Origin: Planctomyces sp. SH-PL62
GTDB taxonomy: Bacteria; Planctomycetota; Planctomycetia; Isosphaerales; Isosphaeraceae
Length of the DNA: 64,000 nt
Assembly (NCBI RefSeq): GCF_001610895.1
Contig: NZ_CP011273.1
Coordinates: forward strand, 3,720,001 to 3,784,000
Direction of reading: 5' to 3'
Shown: positions 30,869 to 39,609 of the stretch, piece by piece
How the letters are laid out: each line of letters begins with the position of its first letter
Position numbering within the stretch: position 1 is the stretch's first letter
Position numbers and translations under genes: made by a program
The notes under the pieces: generated by a model
What the model was told of the DNA's origin: nothing
Database searches by the model: none
What the model saw: the letters and a program-made list of their open reading frames with translations, nothing else

Positions 30869-30883
30869 TCCCTTTCAGTCGCC

Positions 30884-33800
30884 TCAGCGGGGGGCGTCGG
30901 GGCGGGTCCGCCAGAATCGGACGACGCCGGAATGGTCGGCCGAGGCCAGGGTATCGCCGTCGGGGGAGAAGGCGAGGGCGTTGATCTGGGCCTCGTGCCC
31001 TTCCAGGGTCATGAGCTCGTCGCCGGTCTCGGGGATCCAGAGCCGGACCACCCGCCCGAGGCCCCCCGCGGCGAGGGTGCGGCCGTCCGGGCTGAAGACC
31101 AGGGCCCGGATCTCGGCGTCGTCGCCGTGGATCGTCCGGAGCAGTCGCGCCGAGCCGGCGTCGAGGGAGTGGACGCGCCCCTCCCGATCGGAGACGGCTA
31201 GAAAACGGCCGTCCGGGCTGTAGGCGAGGGCGAGGCTCGGGACGCTCGCAACGTACTCCATGAGGACGTTCCCCGTCTGGACGTCACGGATCCGGACACG
31301 GCCTTGGTCGTCCGCGCAGGCCAGGTGGCGCCCGTCCGGGGAGACGGCCAGGTCGTGCAATCTCGCGCTGATTCTCCCCCGCTCCAATTCCTCCTGCGAC
31401 GGCTGATCCATCCAAATGTTCGTCTTCCGGGCCACGTCCCAGGCGAACACCGTCCCCCGATCGCCCCCGAAGTAGATCCGGCGGCCGGTCGGATCGAAGG
31501 CCACGGCGCGGGCCCTCTCGTCTCCGGGAAGATCCAGGGTGGCGATCTCTCGGCCGCTCGCCACGTCCCAGATGCGGATTGGATCCTGGACCGCCAGGCT
31601 GGTCGTGGCGAGCAACTTGCCGTCGGGTGAGAAGGCGAGGTCGCTGACGGTGGCCTCGTGGCCTTTCCAGGCGCGGAGCAACCGTCCCGATCGAGCGTCC
31701 CACAGCTTGATCGACTCGGGGTCGCGCTCCTCGTTTCCAATCGTCGCTCGGAGCTTTCCATCGGCGGTGTAGGCGACCCCCCAGACCTCGTCGCGATGCG
31801 CCTGGAGGGCGGTCGCCGGGTCCGGTTCGAGCGTCCGCCGCAAGTCCCAGCGCCATGTGTGACGCCCCAGGCCGTAGATCAGCGACGGGCCGTCGGTTCG
31901 TCGGACGAGCCAGGTCCCTTCCCCCGCCTGGGCGGCCCGGCCGGGCGATTCGCCGAGGAGGCGGCCGTCGTCGCTCGACCGGATCTCCAAATGGTCCGCG
32001 GCCATGAACTCGGCCCGATGGACGAGGAACGCCGAACCGTCGGGGATGAAGCGCAGGTGGGTCGTCCGAACTCCCGGTGCCGAAGTCGGTTCGTGGATCA
32101 GGACGTCGAGCCCCCGCGAGGGATCGAGGAGCCGGACTTCCCGGTTCTCCTCCAGGAGGAGCAGGCCCTCGCCGTCGGGCTGGAATGCAACCTTCAAGCA
32201 CGCGGCGGCCAGTCCGGGAAGGACGCGGAGAGGACGCCCCGACGCCACGTCGAGAATCGCCAGGTCGCGGGCCTTGCGACGACCGACGGCCAACCGGCGG
32301 TCGTCCTCGCTGAACTGGACTGCTCCCAGGTCCGCGACCGGCGCCTCCGGGAAGGTGGCGACCCAGGATTGCGACGAGGCGTCGTAGAGTCCGAGGCGGC
32401 CTTCGGGCGTGACGGCGGCGTGTCGTACGCCGTCGTGGGTCGCCTGGATCCAGGCGATCGGGGTCGACGACTCCGGCTCCTCGATGCGACCCTCCCGACA
32501 TTCCCAGCGGAGGATCGCGGCGTCGTTCGGGATCTCATGGAGGACGTCGGCGACGACTGCCGTGAGCTTCCGGCCGGAGTCGAGGAAGGCGAGGCTCCGG
32601 ACGAACCGATTGGGGGGCGTGAACGCCTGGGTCACGATCCTGCCGGTCTCGACGTCGCGGATCTCGACGCCGATCGCGCCCCGCGGATCGTCCCCCGATT
32701 TGCCCGCGCCGCCGAAGGCTACCCGACGTCCGTCCGGCGAGAAGGCGATCTGGGTGCACGCCGTCAAGGCCCCGCTGCGGACCGTCCAGGCCGGTCGCTC
32801 GCGGGTCAGGTCGTAGATGCCGAAGGGGTAGCTCGAACCCTGGTCGACCCAGGCCATCCAACGCTCGTCCGGGCTCAGCCGGCCGATGTCCACTCCGGTG
32901 TTGGAATCGGGGAGCTCTCGGGCCTCGCGACGCGTCAACCGCCAGAGATATCGCCAGGCGAACCCGCGACGATCGGCCTCTCCGGGACCCGGACGCAGTT
33001 CCTGGAGGATCTGCTGGGAGCGGCCGACCTGGCCATCCTGGAAGGCCTCGGCCGCGACCCTGACCTGGGAGGCGTAGAAATGGTTCCGGGCGGATTCGGC
33101 GTTCTCGTCCGCACGATCGCGCTCCTGGACCAGCTCCGCGTTGGCCAGCTTGAGGAGCCGGCCGTTCCGTTCGAGCTGGTCTCTCGACCGGCGAAGCTCT
33201 TCGGTGATCCGTTGGAGCGACAGGTTCCAGGCCGCGAAGCCGACGATGACGACCAGGATCGCCATGAGGGAGCCCGCGAGGGAGAGAGCCGCGCGAGGAT
33301 GGCGGCGGGACCAGCGGCGTCCTCGTTCGATCAGGCCCGGAGGCCGGGCGAGGATCCGACGGCCGTTCAGGAAGCGGTCCAGGTCGTCTCGAAGGTCCGC
33401 CGCCGTCGCGTAGCGAAGGTCCGGGTTCTTCTCCAGGCATTTCAGCGCGACGATTTCCAGGGGCCGGGGCGCGCCCGGGCGGAGGTCCCGCACCCGGACG
33501 GGCTCGTCGTGGACGACCATACGCAGGGTTTCGGTCTTGGACTCCCCTCGGAACGGCGGCCGGCCCGTCAGCAGTTCATAGAGGACCGCGCCGAGCCCGT
33601 AGACGTCGCTTCGTCGGTCGGCTTCTCGGCCACGGGCTTGCTCGGGCGCCATGTACGGGGGGGAACCCAGGAGCATTTCGGCCGCGGTGGCGACCTGGGT
33701 CCCGGCCGGATCCTCGCCGATCGCCGCGTCGAGCATCTTGGCGAGCCCGAAGTCGGTCAGCCGCGGCGAGAGCGACTCGGCGCCGGAGTCGAGCCGCGAA

Positions 33801-34399
33801 CCGGGGAGCAGCACGTTCGACGGCTTGATGTCCCGGTGCAGGATGTTGTGTTCGTGCGCGTGCTCGATCGCGTCGGCCAGAGTCCGGATGATCCGGGCGG
33901 CCTCTCGGGGGGAGATCGGGGCCCGGTTCGCTTTCAACCAGTCTTCAAGGTCGGGCCCGTCGCAATACTCGCTGACGAGGTAGCAGTGGTCTCCGTCCTC
34001 GCCCGAATCGAGGTGCGGGACGATCGCCGGATGGTCGAGGCTGCGGACGGCCTCCGTCTCCCGGAGGAAACGCCGGCGGACGGAGGGAAACGCCGTCGCC
34101 TCCGGGGAGGGGATCTTGACGGCCACGGCCCTCGCCGTGACGGGGTCGAAGGCGCGGAACACCACGCCCATGCCGCCGCGGCCGATCTCTTCCAGGTCCT
34201 TGTAAGGGCCTAGCGAGGAAAGCTGCATCGGGGAGGACGGCCCCCCCCGACGGAATTCGCCAATCCCGGCGACCGCCCGGCGGACCTCGTCCAGACCCTC
34301 CTTGCCCAGCTTGCGCAGGAACAGCGAGAGCGTCTCGCCCTCGAAGAGGGTCGGAGCCTGATCGTCGTCGCGCTCGTGGAGCGGTTGAAATTGGGTCAT
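30884..34399 (-). CDS. Transmembrane serine/threonine kinase with WD40 repeats
   Basis: A 1171-residue signalling protein. The kinase domain (residues about 65-340) has the glycine loop IGRGGMGVVFRAFD, VAVKI, catalytic ILHRDIKPSNVLL, DFGLAK, and PPYMAPEQARGREADRRSDVYG. A transmembrane helix follows at about 370-395 (ALSLAGSLMAILVVIVGFAAW), then a coiled-coil-like stretch, then about 650 residues of WD40 repeats (FSPDGRRVAFGG, FSPDGKLLATTS, WDVASG, FSPDGRTLAAGGLG, FSPDGDTLASADHSG). This design is widespread in Planctomycetota. The beta-propeller is outside the kinase compartment and probably binds a ligand or protein. Confidence 0.95.
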   Translation of the reverse strand: MTQFQPLHERDDDQAPTLFEGETLSLFLRKLGKEGLDEVRRAVAGIGEFRRGGPSSPMQLSSLGPYKDLEEIGRGGMGVVFRAFDPVTARAVAVKIPSPEATAFPSVRRRFLRETEAVRSLDHPAIVPHLDSGEDGDHCYLVSEYCDGPDLEDWLKANRAPISPREAARIIRTLADAIEHAHEHNILHRDIKPSNVLLPGSRLDSGAESLSPRLTDFGLAKMLDAAIGEDPAGTQVATAAEMLLGSPPYMAPEQARGREADRRSDVYGLGAVLYELLTGRPPFRGESKTETLRMVVHDEPVRVRDLRPGAPRPLEIVALKCLEKNPDLRYATAADLRDDLDRFLNGRRILARPPGLIERGRRWSRRHPRAALSLAGSLMAILVVIVGFAAWNLSLQRITEELRRSRDQLERNGRLLKLANAELVQERDRADENAESARNHFYASQVRVAAEAFQDGQVGRSQQILQELRPGPGEADRRGFAWRYLWRLTRREARELPDSNTGVDIGRLSPDERWMAWVDQGSSYPFGIYDLTRERPAWTVRSGALTACTQIAFSPDGRRVAFGGAGKSGDDPRGAIGVEIRDVETGRIVTQAFTPPNRFVRSLAFLDSGRKLTAVVADVLHEIPNDAAILRWECREGRIEEPESSTPIAWIQATHDGVRHAAVTPEGRLGLYDASSQSWVATFPEAPVADLGAVQFSEDDRRLAVGRRKARDLAILDVASGRPLRVLPGLAAACLKVAFQPDGEGLLLLEENREVRLLDPSRGLDVLIHEPTSAPGVRTTHLRFIPDGSAFLVHRAEFMAADHLEIRSSDDGRLLGESPGRAAQAGEGTWLVRRTDGPSLIYGLGRHTWRWDLRRTLEPDPATALQAHRDEVWGVAYTADGKLRATIGNEERDPESIKLWDARSGRLLRAWKGHEATVSDLAFSPDGKLLATTSLAVQDPIRIWDVASGREIATLDLPGDERARAVAFDPTGRRIYFGGDRGTVFAWDVARKTNIWMDQPSQEELERGRISARLHDLAVSPDGRHLACADDQGRVRIRDVQTGNVLMEYVASVPSLALAYSPDGRFLAVSDREGRVHSLDAGSARLLRTIHGDDAEIRALVFSPDGRTLAAGGLGRVVRLWIPETGDELMTLEGHEAQINALAFSPDGDTLASADHSGVVRFWRTRPDAPR

Positions 34400-34446
34400 C
34401 GGCTGAATCCAGGTCCTCGCCGATGGGGGGAAGGAGGCGGACGTGG

Positions 34447-34475
34447 ATTATCCCCCGCGAGAGGCCCGATTACAA
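34447..34475 (-). promoter_or_regulatory. Promoter of the kinase-WD40 gene
   Basis: On the minus strand TTGTAA (34475-34470), a 17-base spacer and GATAAT (34452-34447) lie about 48 bases before the ATG at 34399. Both boxes are good sigma-70 matches. Confidence 0.5.
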
Positions 34476-34612
34476 GTGGTCGAATTCAGTGGCGTGACCT
34501 CGACTGATGGGTTTCGGGCGTCGCGGCGGCCCCTGGATTCCCGGCCCCCGCGCGGCGATGATGGGCCGGTCGGGATCGCGCCCCCCTCGTTTCGCCCCAG
34601 GAGCCTCCGCCC

Positions 34613-35404
34613 ATGCCTCGATTTCGTCTCCCGCTCGCGCTCGGCCTGATCCTCGCGGGGCTCTCGCTCACCTCGACGGCCACGGCCCAGCCCGAATCGG
34701 GCCGCTGGATCAGCCTGTTCAACGGCAAGGACCTGGAGGGCTGGATCCCCAAGTTCACCGGGAGCCCGCTCGGCGAGAACTACCGGGACACGTTCCGGGC
34801 CGAGGACGGCGTCCTGAAGGTGGCTTACGACAAGTGGGACAGGTTCGACGGCGAGTTCGGCCACCTCTTCTACCACCTGCCGTTCTCGAAATACCGGCTC
34901 CGGGTCGAGTATCGGTTCGTCGGCGAGCAGTGCCCGAAGGGCCCCGGCTGGGCCTTCCGCAACAGCGGGGCAATGCTCTACAGCCAGGACCCGACCACCA
35001 TGCGCAAGGATCAGGAGTTCCCGGCCTCGCTGGAAATCCAGTTCCTGGGCGGCGGCGAACGCGGCGAGCGGCCCACGGCCAACGTCTGCTCGCCGGGCAC
35101 CGTCTTCACGATGGACGGCAAGCTGATCACCCAGCACTGCACCGAGTCGAAGTCGAAGACCTATCGGGGCGACCAGTGGGTGACCGTCGAGGTCGAGTGC
35201 CACGGCTTCGGGACGATCAAGAACTTCGTCAACGGCGACCTGGTCATGGAGTATGAGAAGCCGCAACTCGACGCCAACGACCCCGACGCCGCCCCGCTCA
35301 TCAAGGACGGCCGCAAGGATCTTGAGGGCGGTTGGATCGCCCTCCAGGCCGAATCGCACCCGATCGAGTTCCGCAAGGTCGAGATCCTTCCCCTGGCCGA
35401 CTGA
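34613..35404 (+). CDS. Secreted DUF1080 (3-keto-disaccharide hydrolase) protein
   Basis: 263 residues with a clear signal peptide (MPRFRLPLALGLILAGLSL ... TATAQ). The mature part starts with the DUF1080 signature WISLFNGKDLEGWIPKF, then DTFRAEDGVLKV, YRLRVEYRFVG, FRNSGAMLYSQDP, ASLEIQFLGGGERGERPTANVCSPG and GGWIALQAESHPIEFRKVEILPL. Members of this family hydrolyse 3-keto-glycosides or related sugars. AGGAG precedes the ATG. Substrate unknown. Confidence 0.88.
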   Translation: MPRFRLPLALGLILAGLSLTSTATAQPESGRWISLFNGKDLEGWIPKFTGSPLGENYRDTFRAEDGVLKVAYDKWDRFDGEFGHLFYHLPFSKYRLRVEYRFVGEQCPKGPGWAFRNSGAMLYSQDPTTMRKDQEFPASLEIQFLGGGERGERPTANVCSPGTVFTMDGKLITQHCTESKSKTYRGDQWVTVEVECHGFGTIKNFVNGDLVMEYEKPQLDANDPDAAPLIKDGRKDLEGGWIALQAESHPIEFRKVEILPLAD

Positions 35405-35431
35405 CCAGGGGCGATCCGATCCTCCTCCCGG

Positions 35432-36352
35432 TCACTCCGGCTTGCGGAGCGGCCGGGGGAAGACGTCCAGCGGCGCCAGCCGTTCCCAGAGCGCCAGCCG
35501 CTGCTCGCGCGACAGGTCGCGGACCGGGGAGCGGGTCGGCCCGCAATCAGCCCCGACCATCGCCATCACGGCCTTCGAGGCCGCCAGGAATCCGAAGGCG
35601 GCCAGGGCCTTGACGAGGTCGATCGACTTCCCCTGCTCGCGGCGGGCGGTTTCGAAGTCGCCGCGCTCGAACGCCTCGCGGATCCGGTGGTAGACGGGGG
35701 CCGCGAAGTTGTAGGTGTTGCCGATGGTCCCGCGGAACCCCATGCTCAGCCCCGCCAGGTAGCACTCGTCGGCCCCCAGCAGGGCGTCGAAGGAGCCCCC
35801 GTCGAGCCGGATGCACTCCTGGAACTCCAACCAGTCGTTGTTCGAGAACTTCAGGCCCTGGAGCGTCGGGATCCGCGGACGGCCCTCGCGAAGGCACTCG
35901 GACATGGGGAACCGGACGCCCGTCATTACGGGGAAGTCGTAGAAATAGAACGGCAGGGGGGCGGCGGCCGCCGCGATCGGGACGCAGAACTCGACGAAGT
36001 CGCGGATCGTCTCGGGGCGATAGTAGCTGGGGAAGATCGCCGCGACGGCCTTCGCGCCGGCCGCTCGGGCGTGCGCGGCCAGTTCCACGGCTTCGCCCTG
36101 GCAGTTGCCGCCGACGTGGACCGCGACCTGGAACGAGCCCCCGGCGGCTCCGATCCACTTCTCGGCCAGGGCGCGTCGCTCGGCCAACGTCATCGAGGCC
36201 CATTCCCCGGTCGTCCCGCCGATGAACGTCGACGTTAGCCCGGATTCCCGGAGCAGTTCGGCCTGGAGGTCGACGGCCGACAGGTTCAGGCCGCCGTCCG
36301 GGTGGAATGGGGTGTGAGGGGCGGGGATCAGTCCCGACAGCGGCCCAGGCAT
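35432..36352 (-). CDS. Dihydrodipicolinate synthase/N-acetylneuraminate lyase family aldolase
   Basis: A 306-residue class I aldolase. Signatures: TPFHPDGGLN, GGTTGEWASMTLAERR (GTTGE loop), FYFYDFPVMTGV (catalytic Tyr) and LQGLKFSNND (Schiff-base Lys). The lyase-like YDFPVMTG motif and its distance from dapB argue for a sugar-acid aldolase such as an N-acetylneuraminate lyase relative rather than lysine synthesis. Downstream of DUF1080 genes it may act in carbohydrate breakdown; that is inference. Confidence 0.85.
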   Translation of the reverse strand: MPGPLSGLIPAPHTPFHPDGGLNLSAVDLQAELLRESGLTSTFIGGTTGEWASMTLAERRALAEKWIGAAGGSFQVAVHVGGNCQGEAVELAAHARAAGAKAVAAIFPSYYRPETIRDFVEFCVPIAAAAAPLPFYFYDFPVMTGVRFPMSECLREGRPRIPTLQGLKFSNNDWLEFQECIRLDGGSFDALLGADECYLAGLSMGFRGTIGNTYNFAAPVYHRIREAFERGDFETARREQGKSIDLVKALAAFGFLAASKAVMAMVGADCGPTRSPVRDLSREQRLALWERLAPLDVFPRPLRKPE

Positions 36353-37019
36353 GGGAGTCTCCCGAAAGTTGCTGGCTCAAGAGGGCTTCCGGTCGATCTC
36401 GCGAATCGCCCGAACGTCCCAGTCTACAGGCACGAAGCGCGGCCATGAACAGGCGATCGGCCCATGTGCGGAATTGGCGACGCGGCGCGTCCTCGCAACC
36501 CGCGCCATTGGAATCATCCGTGCTGGCGGAACGGCGGGAATTGAGACTCCTCACTCGACTCCATCAAGTTTCGGCGGAATCCCTGTGGGAGCCACGGGTT
36601 CCGCGAACCCGTGGATCGGCGTCGGGGCGGTCCCGAGCCGTGGTCCCAATCCCCGGCCGGCGCCACGGGTTCAGAGATCCCATGGCACCCCGATCGCCGT
36701 CTCCCGATTCCCTGGAGGCGGTGGAGTTAGCTGAGGAGTCTCCAGGAATTTGGGTTCGATATTCCGTGGAGGGCGGCATGGGTTTTCGGCGTAACTTCTG
36801 AATTAGTAGTTTGTTGAGGCGAATTCATGGGTGGCGGGATTGGGTTCGTTCGGCGGAATCTTCTCATTTCGGCCCCTCCCCAGACTTACCACGGAAGTCG
36901 GCGACGAGTCCCGAAACGACCGGGGGCCGATCCGGAGCGGACTCGCGAACCGCGCTCGGCGCGCAGGGGCACCTGAAGGGGAATATGCGTCGAAATGCGC
37001 ACGCGGGGAGGGGAAAGAT
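36353..37019. other. Intergenic region with a 10-bp-arm hairpin
   Basis: No convincing gene lies here. A perfect inverted repeat CCACGGGTTC-cgc-GAACCCGTGG is at 36592-36614, and a partial extra copy of one arm (CCACGGGTTCAG) lies near 36662. The motif GGCGGAAT recurs several times. It is less GC-rich than its surroundings at 36730-36870 and probably holds the promoter of the aldolase gene and degraded DNA. Confidence 0.4.
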
Positions 37020-38096
37020 TTAGCGTGAACGCTTCGGCGGGGCGGTCGGAATCCGGTGCGTGCGGAGGGCTTCCAGGGTTCGGGCCATGTCGGGAGGGAG
37101 CGGAGCGGACAGCTCGACGGGCTGTTCCGTCATGGGGTGGGCGAACCGCAGGGTGTGGGCGTGGAGGGCCTGGCGGTCGATCAGCCCGGAGGCGAGGGCG
37201 TCGGGATCGGCTCCGGGAACTTCCAGATCGGCCAGGGTGAGTCGGGACCGGCCGGAGTACGCTCGGTCGGCGACGATCGGGTGGCCGATGCTGGCCATGT
37301 GGACGCGGATCTGATGGGTGCGGCCGGTTGCGGGCTTGCAACGCACGAGGGCGTAGCCCTGGAACCGTTCGAGGATCTCATAGAAGGTGACGGCCTCGCG
37401 ACCGCCGTCGGCGATTTCGCGGACCGCCATGCGTTCGCGGATGATCGGGTGATAGCCGATCGGCCGTTCGATGTAGTCGCTGTCGCGTTCGGGGATCCCG
37501 TAGACGAGGGCGAGGTATTCCTTGTGGACGGTCCGATGCTCGAACTGGAGAGCCAGCCGGCGATGGGCGAGGTCGTCCTTGACGACGACGATCAGGCCGG
37601 TGGTGTCGCGGTCCAGGCGGTGGACGATGCCCGGCCGCTCCTCGCCGGCGACGGTCGAGAGCTTGTCGTAATGGTGCTGGATGGCGTTGACCAGCGTCCC
37701 TCCCCAGTTGCCGCGCGAGGGGTGGGTCACCATATCGGCCGGCTTGTTGACGACGGTCAGGTGCTCGTCCTCGAAGACGACCTCGATGGGGATGTCTTCG
37801 GCCGTCGGGGTCGTGTCATGGAGCGGCGGGAGCCAGAGCTTGACCTGATCGCCGGCCCGAATCTTGTACGAGGCCCGCACGGCGCGGCCGTTGACCTCGA
37901 CCGCGCCGGCGTCGATGATCCGCTGCATGACGCTTCGGGAGTAGTCGACGTATCGGCTCGCCAGATAGGCGTCGATCCGCTTGCCGTCGGTGCGCGGCTT
38001 GACTTCAAACTCTTGAGGCGTCTCGGAAAGCGGCGTCTCCGGCACGTCCGGCGTGGTCGGGGCGGTCTGATCCGGGTCGGACGAAGTCGGTGGCAT
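37020..38096 (-). CDS. RluA-family 23S rRNA pseudouridine synthase
   Basis: About 358 residues from the ATG at 38096. After a Pro/Thr-rich tail an S4 RNA-binding domain covers about residues 35-100 (KRIDAYLASRYVDYSRSVMQRIIDAGAVEVNG). The catalytic domain has HPSRGNWGGTLVNAI, the hallmark GIVHRLDRDTTGLIVV (catalytic Asp), EYLALVYG and GRTHQIRVHMASIGHPIVADRAY. The size and S4 domain point to the RluD subgroup. A transmembrane protein gene lies just upstream on the same strand. Confidence 0.93.
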   Translation of the reverse strand: MPPTSSDPDQTAPTTPDVPETPLSETPQEFEVKPRTDGKRIDAYLASRYVDYSRSVMQRIIDAGAVEVNGRAVRASYKIRAGDQVKLWLPPLHDTTPTAEDIPIEVVFEDEHLTVVNKPADMVTHPSRGNWGGTLVNAIQHHYDKLSTVAGEERPGIVHRLDRDTTGLIVVVKDDLAHRRLALQFEHRTVHKEYLALVYGIPERDSDYIERPIGYHPIIRERMAVREIADGGREAVTFYEILERFQGYALVRCKPATGRTHQIRVHMASIGHPIVADRAYSGRSRLTLADLEVPGADPDALASGLIDRQALHAHTLRFAHPMTEQPVELSAPLPPDMARTLEALRTHRIPTAPPKRSR

Positions 38097-38128
38097 GTCG
38101 GAAACGCCGGCTTTCAATGACGAGAAAA

Positions 38129-39211
38129 TCAGGCCTTGGGAGCTTCAGCGGGCGCGTCTTCAGCCTTGGGGGCTTCGGCAGGCGCGTCTTCAGGCTTGGG
38201 AGCTTCGGCGGGCGCGTCTTCAGCCTTGGGGGCTTCGGCAGGCGCGTCTTCAGGCTTGGGAGCTTCGGCGGGCGCGGCTTCGGCCTTGGGGGCCTCGGCG
38301 GGCACAGCCTCAGGCTTGGGGGCCTCCGCGGGCGCGGCTTCGGCCTTGGGAGCTTCGGCGGGCGCGGCTTCAGCCTTGGGGGCTTCGGCGGGCGCGGCTT
38401 CGGCCTTGGGGGCCTCGGGTGACGATGGGGGCGGGGGGATCAGCAGGGAGCCATCGATCGGGGCGTCGGTGGGCGAGGGGACGACGGGGGGGAAGTCGAG
38501 GCTCTCGCTGCCCAGAGGGGGGAGGCTGACCTTGGTGGGCTTGTACTCGTAGAGTTCCTTGTAGAAGCTCACGGCTTCGGGCTTCTGAAGTTCGGCGGCG
38601 AGCTTCTTGGCTTCGGCGGCCTCGGCGGTGTCGGGCCAGGTCTCGGCCACGAGCTTGTACTGGTCGACGGCCTTGGGGAGTTCATTGCGTGCTTCGAGGG
38701 CCCGGGCCATGCCGAAAGCGGCGGCGGTGGCGACCGGCGAATCCTTGGGCTCGGACTTGGCGAGTTGGTCGTACAGGTCGGCGGCCTTCTTCAGGCTCTG
38801 GAGGGCGGCCTCGGAGTTGCTCGGGAGGTCGGCGACGCCGGACTGGTAGAGCCGCGAAGCCGCCTGGAAAGTGGCCCAGGGGGCGGCCGGGGACTCCGGA
38901 TTCGCCTTGGCGATCGCCAACTGGTCGTCGGCGTTCTTGGCCTCGTCGAGCTGATTCCAGACGTCGGACTGGCTGCCGCCCCGGGCGCCGAACATGTTGA
39001 CGGCCAGCACGACGGCCAGGATCGCGACGACCAGGCCGCCGAGCACGCCCCAGAACTTCACCGGGTCTTTCATCGCGCGGTGCATCCACCGGGCCAGGAG
39101 CGTCATGTCCTGTTCCGGGTCGTGGATGACCGTCGGCGTCGCGTGGTCGAACTGATGTCGAGGGGGCGGTGTGGTGCCGGGGGATTGATAAGGGGTCGGT
39201 TCGTTCTTCAT
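38129..39211 (-). CDS. Membrane-anchored protein with TPR-like region and EAPK repeat tail
   Basis: About 360 residues from the ATG at 39211 (GAGGTGAG upstream; a GTG nine bases earlier is an alternative). One transmembrane helix lies at about residues 53-75 (FWGVLGGLVVAILAVVLAV). Residues 85-210 look like helical tetratricopeptide repeats (ATFQAASRLYQSG, AAFGMARALEARNELPKAVDQYKLVAETWPD), similar to YfgM/YbgF-type proteins. The last 95 residues are nine and a half copies of a 10-residue unit EAPK(A/P)E(A/D)(A/V)PA, an extended flexible, charged stalk. A chaperone-like or envelope-spanning role is possible. It lies 32 bases before the RluA gene. Confidence 0.75.
   Translation of the reverse strand: MKNEPTPYQSPGTTPPPRHQFDHATPTVIHDPEQDMTLLARWMHRAMKDPVKFWGVLGGLVVAILAVVLAVNMFGARGGSQSDVWNQLDEAKNADDQLAIAKANPESPAAPWATFQAASRLYQSGVADLPSNSEAALQSLKKAADLYDQLAKSEPKDSPVATAAAFGMARALEARNELPKAVDQYKLVAETWPDTAEAAEAKKLAAELQKPEAVSFYKELYEYKPTKVSLPPLGSESLDFPPVVPSPTDAPIDGSLLIPPPPSSPEAPKAEAAPAEAPKAEAAPAEAPKAEAAPAEAPKPEAVPAEAPKAEAAPAEAPKPEDAPAEAPKAEDAPAEAPKPEDAPAEAPKAEDAPAEAPKA
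38132..38416. repeat. 30-bp tandem repeats coding for EAPKxExxPA
   Basis: About nine and a half 30-bp units. The four units nearest the stop form two nearly identical 60-bp pairs (alternating KPEDAPA and KAEDAPA), so the array has a higher-order repeat and probably expanded recently. Copy number is likely to vary between strains. Confidence 0.9.
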
Positions 39212-39609
39212 CCATCTCACCTCGCGCCCTGGCTCGCGGTCCCCGCGAGACGGACCTCGACATTCGGGCCTGAAATTCGGGCCTTAAACCAATCAGGATC
39301 TTAGTGTTTCGACGGGCGGGCGGTCAAGCCGACAGCCCGCCCTCGTCGCAAGTCGGTCTCGGGCGACCGTCGCCGACGTCCGCGGCCGGACGATCGACGC
39401 GGCGGCGAGGGAAATTTCGATTGTCGGTCTTCGAAAACGGATCGTTTCGCCATATGATGCTAGTTCGGTCTACCGACGGCCGGCGATGGGTCCGAGATCC
39501 TTGGGGGCAAGGACGGCCGGGGTCGCCGCGACGGGGGGCCGCCGCTGACGAAGATGTCGGCGGAGATGTGGTCCCGAGCACCCCGGACGATTGAAGCGTA
39601 GAGGCTTCG

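Noticed and set aside
31658-34213. Open frame of 851 codons antisense to the kinase-WD40 gene
   Set aside because: No recognisable domain; the opposite strand carries full kinase and WD40 motifs.
35432-36352. Calling the aldolase dapA
   Set aside because: It belongs to the DHDPS/NAL superfamily, but the FYFYDFPVMTG and LKFSNND motifs and its carbohydrate-related neighbours favour a sugar-acid lyase; dapB is 14 kb away.
38132-38416. CRISPR-like regularly spaced repeats
   Set aside because: The 30-bp units are contiguous with no spacers, in frame, and encode the EAPK tail of a protein.
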